From assembly GCA_022828595.1 (NCBI GenBank), contig JAKGHH010000007.1, positions 35,278,356-35,342,355 of the forward strand: a stretch of DNA of 64,000 nt. Direction: 5' to 3'. The translations under genes and the position numbers were made by a program. A model generated the notes under the pieces. The model was not told where the DNA came from. It made no database searches and worked only from the letters and a program-made list of their open reading frames with translations. Position 1 is the first letter of the stretch. Every line of letters begins with the position of its first letter. This DNA comes from Nelumbo lutea. Taxonomy: Eukaryota; Streptophyta; Magnoliopsida; Proteales; Nelumbonaceae. Positions 37,601 to 49,600 of the stretch are shown here, in pieces.

Positions 37601-40600
37601 GGTTGTGTTAGCCTTAAATTCTGAAATCTCTTAGATTTCCCAAGTCTTTGATCTCAAATTCTGAAGCTAGGAACTCCTTCAGTCTCTTTATCTCTTTCAG
37701 GTCATTCCCGGTAGTCACCATATCATCCACATAAACAATGAATGCCGTAAGCTTGCTATCCTATCTCCTTGTAAACAAGGTATGATCTGCACCACTTGGA
37801 GTGTACTCTACTTTCTTCATGGCCATACAAAGTCTCTCGAACCATGCCCGGGGAGACTGCTTCAAGCCATATAATGCTTTCCTTAGTTTACACACCTTCT
37901 TGCCAACATCATAGCCTGGTGGAGGTTCCATGAACACCTCTTCATGAAGATCACCATTTAGGAAGGCATTCTTCACATCCAATTGACGAAGTTCCCATGA
38001 GAAATTTGCTGCTAGTGACAATAGAACCCGGATTGTGTTGAGCTTTGCTACCGGGGCAAAGGTTTCTTTATAGTCAATTCCTTCCTTTTGAGTAAATCCC
38101 TTTGCCACAAGTCTAGCCTTGTACCTCTCGATTGACCCATCCTCCCTGTGCTTTACTGTAAATACCCACTTGCACCCAACAGTGCCCTTCCCCTCTAGCA
38201 GGTCCACTAATTCCCAAGTTCTTGCTTTCATTAGGGCTTTCATCTTTTCATTCATAGCTTCTTTCCACCTTGGATCATATGTTGCCTCTGAGTACCTAGA
38301 AGGAACACGTACAGAGAAAAGAGCAAACACAAAGGAGTGATAGGCAGGAGATAAATGTGAGTAAGAAACAAAATCAGCTATGGGATGCCGGGTGGTACAA
38401 GAACGGATAGACTTACGAAGAGCAATAGGAAGATCCAAATCCAAAGTATGTGAGTCAGAATTACCTTGAATTGCAGAGACAGATTGATCTGAGTCCAACC
38501 AGTTGCAGTCATGAGGTTGAGAGCCCTTTTTCCTTCTATTGTATGTAAGTATCTCCTTCTGTTGCCTACTGGAATCTTCAGGAGCATCTATTGCATCAGG
38601 AGGAGTAACTGGCACATTTGGAGCCTTACTAGGTTGACCCGGAATGTCACAGCCAGGAGTAGTGGGTGATGGAAGACCTAAGTAAGATAGGGGAATAAAA
38701 AAGGAGGGAGAATGAGAATCCTCTTCCAATCCACTAGTCTCCCCCTGAAGAGGATTCTAAGAAGACTGGAAATAGGGTTGAGACTCAAAAAAGACTACAT
38801 CTCTAGTGACATACTTTTTCTTGGAGACAGGATCATAACACTTGTACCCCTTTTGTGTAGGAGAGTACCCCAAAAATATTCCCTTTGTAGCCTTGGGGTC
38901 TAGCTTGGTTTTCTTTGGATCCTTCATGTTGGATTGAAGTCTTTGTATGTATGAGTATTCGGCTGATAAGAGTTCTTATTAGCCTATACTTAAGCTTAAG
39001 TTGTCCTGTATTGGGCCTATGTTAATGGGCCTAATCCTGTTTAATGTTTTAAGTTGTCTGGGTGTCCCATCACTAATCAGGGGCATTCCAGTAACTTCCT
39101 GTATCATTGTACTATATCATAATATAAATAGTAGTACTGTCGACTGAGCTATTCAGTTCGACATTCACAGCATATTAGTGGTGTTCTTCTCCTCTCCTCT
39201 ACTTCAAGTACAACTCTCAAGATAACATGGTATCAGAGCACTAGCTTCTCTTTGGTTTCAGCCGGCGCACTACTCTCTCTTTTCTTGCTGTTCTTTCCAT
39301 CTTCTTTCTTCTTTTCTGGGTTGCTGAAAAAAGCTAGGGTTCTAAGAGAACAAATCAGATTCGAACCTAGGGTTTCCCTTGGTTGTAGGGCTCAAGGGAG
39401 GTAAGGCCAAGAAGTGGATGTCCTACCAGGTTCTTCTTTCAGCAAATGGTAGCTATTTGGCTACTAAGAGAGGTCTGTATAGGGCAGACCTAGTTGATGA
39501 CTGATTTCAGCAGTCCTAGCCCTAGCCGAAAGGGGGAGAGCTTCTCCACAACTGCAGCTTCGAAGCCCCAGCAAAACCAGCATAACACAGTGGTAAACAG
39601 CTCCATGTTCAGGTTGGTTATCAGTCCGAAACCTCTCACCACTACTGTACTCGAACTGCTTCAGCTCAAGTGAAGATTAGTTAGGGAGCTGCCAGCTCCA
39701 GATTGTCCAGCACTGTGAACCCTAGTTGAGGACCGATGTCAGCAGTCCTAGTATTGGCTGGAAGGAGGGACACTCTCCTTACAGTTGCAGTACTCGAAGT
39801 TCAAGTGGAGTTTGAATAGCATAATAGTTGAGAACCCTTAGTTTCAGGTCGGTTACCAGCCCAGAATTCCTTGCTTGCTGCTGTAACTGAACTGCTTCAG
39901 AACTGTGACAGTCTCGGCAAGTCTGAAACTGTGTCGAGTGCTGTCAGAACCTGCTGTAATCACTTCGGCAAATCAGAACCTACTTCAGAACTGCTTCAGA
40001 ACCTGCTGTGATCACTTCGGCCAATCAGAATCTGCTCCAGAATTGGTTCAGAACCTTCAGAACTGCTTCGGCTAGTCTTAATCAGTGTCACCTACACAGC
40101 GGCTGCAGTCAAGATGTCTCCAATATCCAAAGAAGTTTCTTCTAGGGATAACAGGCCTGCGGCAAGTGGGAATCTTGTCACCAGCAACAATGGTGACAAC
40201 TCACAGAATACTCCAACAGTGTCTTCTTCTCCTATGGGACTGGTTGCTGATTCCTCTGGAACTGGTGCTTTGGGCTTCACTGCTAGTGAGGTAGAGGTCC
40301 TTAGCAGGGCATTAGCCCGTCTAAGGATTAATTCTTTTGCTTCTACATCTCTTGCCAGATCAGGTACAGCCTCTGCCTTCAGTGCCACTAGCTCTATTGA
40401 CTCTACTTCTTGGGTTATTGATTCCGGTGCTACTGACCACATGACATATATGTCTTCCCTATTCTCCTCATATCATTTGTTATCTGGTCAGGATAAGATT
40501 AGAGTTGCTGACGGGTCTTTCTCCACTATCTCTGGAAAGGGAATGGTTGACCTAAGCAAGGACCTCTCTCTTAAATCAGTTTTACATGTTCCCAGTCTCA

Positions 40601-43600
40601 CCTCAAATCTTTTGTATGTTTCAAAACTTACTAAAAATTTGAACTGTAGTATAACCTTTTTTCCTACTCATTGTGTCTTCTAGGACAGATTGACTAGGAG
40701 AACGATTGAGTGCGGTCATGAGTATGGAGGACTTTACTATCTTGATGCAAACATCGGTTCAGCCTTACACGCATTTGCTGGTAGTAGTTCGGAGAGTGTG
40801 GAGTCAAAAGCTAAGTTGCATCTTTGGCATGCTAGGCTAGGTCTTGTGTCTTTCTCTTCATTAGAAATGTTGTTTCCCGAACTGTTTAAGGGCATTTCAA
40901 GTCAGAATTTAACCTGTGAAGTATGTCAAGTGTCAAAACAATGTAGAACTGTGTATCCAATTTCCAGTAATGAAATTTGTGCTCCTTTTGATTTGGTTCA
41001 TTTTGATGTTTGGGGCCCTTCACCCATTGTTTCTTTTGATGGCTTCCGGTACTTCATCAGTTTTATTGACCACTACTCTCGATGCACATGGATCTACCTG
41101 TTAAAAGGACGGGATGAAGTACCATGGATAACTATGGCATTTTGCAAGATGATTGAAACGCATTTTAATAAGAAGATTTAAGCAATTCAGGTTAGACAAT
41201 GCTGCTGAATACTTTGAAAAATCCTTGAACTTTTTCATGGAAGATGCTAGCATACTACATCAGTCATCCTGTGCTAATACCCCTCAGTAGAATGGGGTTG
41301 CTAAGCGCAATAATAGACATCTATTGGAGACAGCTCGAGCCTTACTATTCCAGCACAAAGTCCCTTAGCAATACTGGTCTCAAGCGGTACTTACTGCATC
41401 ATATCTGATAATGATGCCATCTAAGGTGTTGGGTATGAAAACCCCTTTCTCTGTTTTGTGTCCCACTCTTCCAGATTTTTCCCTTCCTCCTCGGGTCTTT
41501 GGCTATCTATGTTTCATACATGTGAAGGATCCAAAGAAGACCAAGCTGGATCCTAAGGCTACAAAGGGAATATTCCTGGGGTATTCTTCTACACAAAAGG
41601 GTTACAAGTGTTATGACCCAGTCTCCAAGAGAAAGTATGTCACCAGGGATGTGGTCTTCTTTGAGTTTCAACTCTATTTTCAGTCTTCTCAAAATCCTCT
41701 TCAGGGGGAGACTAGTGGGATGGAAGAGGATTCTCATTCTCCCTCCTTTTTTGTTCCTCTGTCTACCTCAGGTCTTCCATCCTCTCCTCCTACTCCTTGT
41801 TGTGGCATTCCAGGTCAACCCAACGAGGTTCCCACTGTGCCGGTTACCTCTCCTGATGCTGCAGATGTTCCTGAAGGCTCCAGTAGGCAACAAAAAGAGA
41901 TACTTACATACAACAGAAGAAAAAGGGGCCCTCAATCTCATGACAACAACCAGTTGGACTCAGATCAATCTGTCTCTTCAATCCAAGGTAATTCCAACTC
42001 ACATACTTCTGATTTTGATCTTCCTATTGCTCTCCGTACGCCTATTCGCTCTTGCACCACCCGAAACCCCATTGCTGATTTTGTTTCTTACTCACATTTA
42101 TCTCCTGCCTATCACTCCTTTGTGTCTGCTCTTTCCTCTGTGCGTGTTCCTTCTGATCAAAGGTGGAAAGAAGCTATGAATGAAGAGATGAAAGCCCTAA
42201 TGAAAGCATGAACTTGGGAATTAGTGGATCTGCCAGAGGGGAAAAGCACTGTTGGGTGCAAGTGGGTGTTTACTATAAAACACAGGGAGGATTGGCCCAT
42301 TGAAAGGTACAAGGCCAGACTTGTGGCAAAGGGGTTCAGTCAAAAAGAAGGGATTGACTACAAAGAAACCTTTGCCCTAGTAGCAAAGCTCAACATAATT
42401 CGGGTTCTTTTGTCACTTACAGCAAATTTTTCATGGGAACTTCATCAGCTGGATGTGAAGAATGCTTTCTTAAATGGTGATCTTCATGAAGAGGTATTTA
42501 TGGAATCTCCACCAGGCTATGATTTTGGTAGAAAGGTGTGTAAACTAAGGAAAGCATTATATGGGTTGAAGCAATCTCCCTGTGCATTGTTTGAGAGGCT
42601 TTGTGGGGCCATGGAGAAAGTGGGGTACACTCAGAGTGGTGCAGACCATACCTTGTTCATAAGGAGATACGATAGCAAACTTACTGCACTCATTGTTTAT
42701 GTAGATGATATGGTAATAACCGGGAATGACTTGGAAGAGATAAAAAGACTGAAGGAGTTTCTAGCTTCGGAATTTGAGATCAAAGACTTGGGTCATTTGA
42801 GATATTTTCTTGGGATTGAAGTTTCCAGGTCGAGAGGGAATCTACATATGTCAACGGAAGTATGTCCTTGACCTCCTAGAGGAAACAGGCATGATGGGGT
42901 GTAGGCCAGCAGATACTCCAATAGAACAGAACCATGGCCTGCTGGAATCAATGGGGGAGGACTATTGTGATAGAGAGAGATACCAAAAATTGGTAGGGAA
43001 GCTGATATACTTATCCCTCACTCGGCCAGATATTGCTTATGTTGTGCATGTTGTTAGTCAATTTATGCACTCTCCAAAGATCCCTTACATGAAACCAGTT
43101 GAAAGGATTCTCAGGTACTTGAAGACTTGCCCAGGAAAGGGAATTCTCTTCAAGAAAAACAATAGAATTGAAATTGAAGCCTACACTGATGCAGATTGGG
43201 TTGGGTCTGTTGGAGACAGGAAGTCAACCTCGGGTTACTGTACATTTGTGGGAGGAAACCTGGTCGCATGGCGCAGTAAGAAGCATAATATAGTGGCTAG
43301 ATCACGTGCAGAAGCAGAATATCGAATTATGGCCCATGGGGTTGCTGAACTCTTATGGCTCAGAACTCTTCTTAATGAACTTGGCATTAAGGCTGAAGGT
43401 CCTCTCAGGCTGTATTGTGACAATAAAGCTGCCATCAACATTGCCAACAATCCTGTGCAGCATAACAGGACAAAACATATTGAGATTGATCGACACTTTG
43501 TTAGAAAAAGAATTGTGTCGGGTGAACTCTGTGTGCCTTATACTCCATCTGAGATGCAAATTGCAGATGTACTGACTAAAGGGCTGGCAGCAACAAAGTT

Positions 43601-46600
43601 TAGGGACATGCTTGGCAAGCTAAACATGATTGATATCCATGCTTAGCTTGAGGGGGAGTGTTGGATTGTAGTCTTTGTATGCATGAGTATTCGGCTGATA
43701 AGAGTTATTATTAGCCTATACTTAAGCTTAAGTTGTCCTGTCCTGGGCCTATGTTAATGGGCCTAATCTTGTTTATTGTTTTAAGTTGTCTGGGTGTTCC
43801 ATCACTAATCAGGGGCATTCCAATAACTTCCTGTATCATTGTACTACATCATAATATAAATAATAGTACTGTCGACTGAGCTATTCAGTTCGACATTCAT
43901 AGCATATTAGTGGTGTTCTCCTCTCCTCTACTTCATGTACAGCTCTCAAGATAACACTTCACATGTATGAAACATATACAGCCAAAAACCCGTGGGGGAA
44001 GAGAAAATTCTGGAAGAGTGGGATACAAAACAGAGAAGGGGGTTTTCATACCCAATACCTTAGATGGCATCCGATTTATCAGGTATGATGCAGTGAGTAC
44101 AACTTGAGACCAGTATTGCTTGGGCACTTTGTGCTGAAATAGTAGGGCTCGAGTTGTCTCTAATAGATGTTTGTTCTTGCACTCAACCACTCCATTTTGC
44201 TGAGGGGTATTAGCACAGGATGATTGGTGTAACATGTTAGCATCTTCCATGAATGAGTTTAGGGATTTTTCAAAGTATTCAGCAACATTGTCTGACCGGA
44301 ATTGTTTAATCTTCTTATCAAATTGTATTTCAATCATCTTGCAAAAAGCCATAGTAATCCGTGGTACTTCATCTCGTCCTTTTAACAGATAAATCCATGT
44401 GTATCGAGAATAATGGTTAATAAAACTGATAAAGTAACAAAAGCCATCAATGGAAACAATGGGTGAAGGTCCCCAAACATCATAATGAACCAAATCAAAA
44501 GGAGCTTGAATTTCATTACTGGAAGTTGGATACACTGTTCTACATTGTTTTGACATTTGACACACATCAAAAATTAAACTCCGACTTGAAATGCCATTGA
44601 ACAATTCGGAAACAACATTGCTAATGAAGAAAAAGCCACATGACCTAGCCTAGCATGCCACAGGTGCAGCCTAGCTATTGACTCCACATTTTCCGAACTA
44701 GTAGCAGTTGAAGCTTGTAGGGCTGAGCCGATGTCTGCATCAAAATAGTAGAGGCCTCCATACTCATGACCACTCCCAATCGTTCTCCTCGTCAATCTGT
44801 CTTGGAAGACACAATGAGTAGGGAAAAAATTATACTGCAGTTCAAATTTTTTGTAAGCTTTGAAATAGACAAAAGATTTGAGATAAGACTAGGAACATGT
44901 AGGACTGATTTAAGAGAGAGGTCATTGCTTAGGTCAACCACCCCCTTTCCAGAGATGGTGGAGAAAGATCCATCAACCACTCTCATCTTATCCTAGCCAG
45001 ACAACAAATGATATGAAGAGAATAAGGAGGGCATATGTGTCATATGGTCAGTTGCTTCGGAATCAATCACCCAAGAAGTGGAATCAATGGAGCTAGTTAC
45101 ACTAAAGGCAGAGACTATACCTGATCTGGCAAGAGAGGTGGAAGCAAAAGAATTGTTCTTTAGACGGGCTAATGCCCGGCTGAGAACCTCTACCTCACTA
45201 GCCGTGAAGCCTAGAGTACCAGTTCCAGAGGAGTCAACAACCTGCCCTATGGAGGAAGAAGACAGTGTTGGAGTACTTTGTGAGTTGTCACCACTGTTGT
45301 TGTTGGTGGGAAGATTCCCACTTGCCATATGACCCTTATGTTGTCTCTTGTCCTTCCTCAATGCAGCTGCCTTCAGATGAGGATACAGGACCCAACATTT
45401 TTCTTTTGTATGTTTCTCACCACCACAATGGGAGCACTTGAGGGATTTCATGTCTGGATATCTGTTTCCCTCAGTGGAGACTAGGGCTGAATGTTTTCCA
45501 GATAGTTCATTTGACTTTGTCTGAGAGTCAACTTGCATCTCCTTTCTCCTGACTTCTTCATTTCTCACCAGGCAATAGACATGGTGTAGCTCCGACAATT
45601 CATCTCTCCCTAGAATTTGTGACCTTATACCCTCATACACTGGGTTTAGGCCAGCCAGAAACTTGAAGGCTCTGCTCTCTTCAATTTGCTTATCATGTCT
45701 CTCCTTGTCCCTGGCATTTTCCCAGTCCAATATCAAGTGATGATCAAGCTCTTCCCAAAGGCCTTCCAGAGTTGCAAAGTATGTTGCAACTGTCATATCT
45801 TCTTGCCTTAGAGCTGCAATGTCTTGGTTCAATCTATAGATTCTAGCATTGTTCTTCTTCTAGCCTTAGGTCTTAGATACCTTTTCCCAAATCTTAGCAG
45901 GTCTGTTAGTAAATTAACCAAGACTCTTAACTGCTCTGTTACTTTTTTCCCTTCCTCTTGTGTTTTTTAGGATCTCAAGACGGGGAAGAAAATTGGTGGG
46001 GGGCATGAAGCTGGTGGATTGTATTACCTTGACGGTGGTGGATCGTCAGTTGCACTTCAGACTTCACTCACTCCTCCACAGTGGCATTGTCGACTGGGAC
46101 ATCCTTCTCTCAAGGCACTCAAGATACTAGTTCCGTCTTTGAGTCATTTTTCAGTGTTACAGTGTGAGTCGTGTCAGTTTGGGAAACATTGTCGTGTTTC
46201 CTTCAGTCCTAGAGTTGAAAGTCGTATGTTGAGTCCTTTTGCTTTGGTTCATTCAGATGTTTGGGGGCCGATCAAAATAGTCTTATAATGGTTACAAGTA
46301 TTTTGTCACTTTTATTGATGATTGTTCAAGAATGACATGGATTTATTTAATTAAAGAAATGAGTGAATTATTTTCCATTTTTCAAAAATTCCATGCTGAA
46401 ATACGTACACAATTTGGTGTTCCAATCAAAGTTCTTCGTTCAGATAATGGTCGTGAATATTTTCTAACTTCCTTTCAACAGTATTTAGAACAGCATGGCA
46501 TCATTCATCAAACTTCTTGTGCATCCACTCCTCAACAAAATGGGGTGGCTGAATGGAAGAACTGTCGTCTCCTTGAAACAACTCGGTCTATTCTTCATCA

Positions 46601-49600
46601 TATGAGTGTTCCTAAACGGTTTTGGAGTGATGTTGTACTTACTGCATGTTTCCTCATTAATCGGATGCCCTCCTTTATTCTTCATGGTCGGTCTCCCTTC
46701 TCTATCTTGTTTCCCACCTTGTCTCCCTTTCCATTAACACCTCGTATCTTTGGCTATGCGCTTTGTTCACAATCTGAGTCCTGGAATAGACAAGTTAGAT
46801 GCACGCTCCATTAAGTGTGTCTTTCTTGGCTACTCTTGGACTAAAAAAGGGTACAAGTGTTACAATCCCATTACTCGGAAGTGCTATGTTTGTCCTGATG
46901 TCACATTTTTTGAGTCTGTTCCCTTCTGAACGACCACCAATTCGGCAGTGATCCCGTTCCGGGTGTTCCTGTTGGAGTTGATTCCTCATCTCATCCAGTG
47001 CAGATCCATACTGAACGACCACCAATTCGGCAAGTGTATACACGTCGAACGACACCGGCCCCTCCTCTAGCTTCTACCTTGTCCACGGATCCTGTCGTTG
47101 CTCCTGTTGCTGAACCTTCAGGACTTGACCTACCCATTACCTTACGGAAAGGTAAACGTAGTTCTACTCTCCATCCCATTTCCAATTTTGTTTCAGTATC
47201 TCGCCTTTCCGCCTCACATCGCCAGTTTGTTTCACTATTGTCATCTATTTCCATACCTAACAATGTCCAAGAGGCTCTTAGTTCACCTGGGTGGAGGCAG
47301 GCAATGGAGGAGGAACTCTCTGCTCTTCAACATACTCACACGTGGGAGCTCACTACTCTTCTCCCTGGTAAGCATGTTGTGGGTTGTAAATGGGTGTATA
47401 CTGTTAAATACTTGCCAGATGGTAGTGTGGAGCTTCTGAAAGCCAGACTTGTTGCTAAAGGGTATTCACAGTTGTATGGAGTGGACTATATGGAGACCTT
47501 CTCTCCAGTGGCTAAGATTAGTTCTGTCTGTGTGTTAATTTCCCTGGCAGTTATGTATGATTGGCCCTTATTTCAACTTGACATAAAAAATGCCTTCCTT
47601 CATGGTGACCTTATAGAGGAGGTATATATGGAGCAACCACCTAGGTTTGTTGCTCGGGGGGAGGCTGGTAAGGTGTGCAGACTGAAAAAGGAAATTTATG
47701 GGTTGAAACAATCGCCTCGTGCTTGGTTCGGGAAGTTTAGTGAAGTGGTGAAGAATTTTGGAATGAAACAATGCCAGGTTGATCACTCAATGTTCAGCTA
47801 TGACTCAGAAGCTGGAAAGATTTTATTAGTGGTCTATGTGGATGATATTGTCATAACTGGCAGTGACAAATTGGGGATCGACAAACTCAAGGTCTTTCTG
47901 CAAAATCATTTTCAAACAAAAGACCTTGAGACATTGAAGTATTTCTTGGGTATAGAAGTTGCTAGATCAAGACAAGGTGTAAACCTATGCCAAAGAAAAT
48001 ATGTTCTCGATCTATTGGACGAAACAAGACTGTTAGGTGCAAAACCGACTGAGACTCCTATAGAACCAAATGTTAAGTTGAGCGGTGATACAGGGGGAAT
48101 ATTTGATGATCCTGGAAGGTATAGACGACTAGTGGGGAAGCTGAACTATTTGACTATCACGAGACCAGACATCTCCTTTGCAGTCAGTGTGGTGAGCCAA
48201 TTTATGCAGAACCCTCGTATATCTCACTGGGATGCAGTTCTTAGAATTGTAAGATATTTGAAGGGAGCTCCAGGTCGTGGGCTATTGTATAAACCAGGAG
48301 GAAAACTTGAAGTAGTTGGGTACACGGATGCAGATTGGGCGAGCTCTGTGTCTGATAGAAGATCTACTACAGGTTACTGCACATTTCTTGGAGGAAATCT
48401 TGTGACGTGGAAGAGTAAAAAGCAGACGGTTGTGGCTAGAAGCAGTGTTGAAGCCGAGTACAGAGCCATGGCACACACTACATGTGAATTAGTGTGGTTG
48501 AGGAATCTCCTACAAGAAATCGGGTTCCACATGGATAAACCTATGAAGTTGTACTGTGACAATCAAACTGCGCTCCATATCTCATCCAACCCTGTTTTTC
48601 ATGAGAGAACAAAGCACATAGAGATTGATTGCCACTTTGTGAGGGAGAAGGTTCTTACTAGAGAGATAAGCACAGAACATGTAAGCTCAGGTGATCAGTG
48701 GGCAGATTTGTTTACAAAAGCCTTAAACTCAGGGAGAGTGAACTATATATGTAACAAGCTGGGATTATATGATATATATTCTCCAGCTTGAGGGTGAGTG
48801 TTAGAGTTAGCCGAATAAGAGTAGATTAGTCATCTCACCTTGGTTAAGTTATGAGCTTATGTGGCAGTCTTATTAGAGGTTCTCTGTCCCATACTTAAGT
48901 AGGGGCAGTTTAGTCCTTGTACATTTAATTAGAAGCCTAATCACTATTAAGAGGTCGACTGATAGGGTTTAGCTATCAAGTTCGACAGTTCTTTCATCTT
49001 CCTCTTCTTCCTCTTCTTCTCTTCTCTTTCTTCTTCTCCTTACTGGTTCGGACTACTGTGGCTACAGTAGCTACAGTAGCTACAGTGAAAAACAGCTATG
49101 ATATGTATAGGCTAACCATGTTGTGACTAGTAATGATAAAGTAGGTGATAGTCAACAGGCTAATCAAACACCCTCCACACATGCTTTTGGGAAGGAGATG
49201 ATGAGTGTTCCATGTGATGAATATGAGAGATTCCTTCAGGCTACCTCACAATAGAACACTACTACTCTCATATTCAGGTATGACTTGTCTGGCATCCAAA
49301 CCATCCCATTAGATTATCAATTCTAAAGCTTTTGATCATAAGATTGAGACTACAAGTGTGTTGTTGTTTCTTTCTTAGTCCTCCACATCACAAACAATTA
49401 CCCTATCCAATGTTTCTACCTCTCCTATTTATGGTGGTGGTAATTTCGACCTTCAGTCCTTGGTTTTATCATCTATTTTGTATGTTCCTAAATTTCTATT
49501 TAACGTTGTTTGTTAATAGATTAACTAAGTTGTTTAATTGCTCTATCACTTTTTGTTCTTCTTCTTAGATCTTTAGGATCTCGAGACAAGGATGAAGATT

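Larger units (their letters stand above)
33388..37620 (-). mobile_element. Copia A: 3' LTR to gag, 5' end lost
   Basis: Minus-strand copia. Its 3' LTR (33685-33388, TGTTGAGTTG...TATATCA, 298 bases) follows the polypurine tract TTGAGGGGGAG (about 33694-33684). Upstream on the minus strand lie RNase H, RT, linker, integrase, protease and part of gag, broken by many stops. At about 37620 the gag changes abruptly into the RT of copia C in the same orientation, so A has neither 5' LTR nor primer site of its own. Confidence 0.85.
38927..43956 (+). mobile_element. Copia B: complete LTR pair, gag deleted, inside copia C
   Basis: LTRs TGTTGGATTG...GATAACA at 38927-39227 (301 bases) and 43659-43956 (298 bases); a perfect CTTCA duplication flanks the element (38922-38926, 43957-43961). 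Primer site TGGTATCAGAGC at 39228-39239; polypurine tract GAGGGGGAG at about 43650-43658. By hand the LTRs differ at about 14 sites and one 3-base gap (~5%). The leader runs straight into the protease linker, so the gag body and zinc knuckle are absent. Integrase and RT carry stops, so the element is not autonomous. Confidence 0.93.
37621..45890 (-). mobile_element. Copia C (sibling of B), split by copia B
   Basis: Minus-strand copia in two parts: gag to integrase at 45890-43957 and integrase C-terminus to RT at 38926-37621. The break is the insertion of copia B, whose CTTCA target duplication falls in the integrase gene. Both ends of C are gone: at about 45,900 its gag abuts copia D's protease, and at about 37,620 its RT abuts copia A's gag. 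Protein sequence is nearly the same as B's (for example [22 protein letters not shown]), so the two belong to one family. Confidence 0.88.
45895..49090 (+). mobile_element. Copia D: protease to 3' LTR, 5' end lost
   Basis: Starts abruptly inside protease (VNXLTKTLNC, FQDLKTGKK region with TAG for Gln at about 45968) against copia C's gag, and runs through integrase, RT and RNase H to the polypurine tract TTGAGGGTGAG (48788-48798). The 3' LTR begins TGTTAGAGTTAGCC at 48799 and extends to about 49090, without a clear end. It resembles, but does not match, the LTR at 32211-32474. Confidence 0.83.

Noticed and set aside
40681..45970. Excess of CAG-to-TAG stops as a clear cytosine-deamination signature
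   Set aside because: Some stops fit it (D at 45968 against CAG in element 1), but others compare with CAA, AAG or AGA in siblings, so the pattern is mixed.
46795..47263. Minus-strand frames opposite copia D linker
   Set aside because: Shadows of the D polyprotein, no domain.
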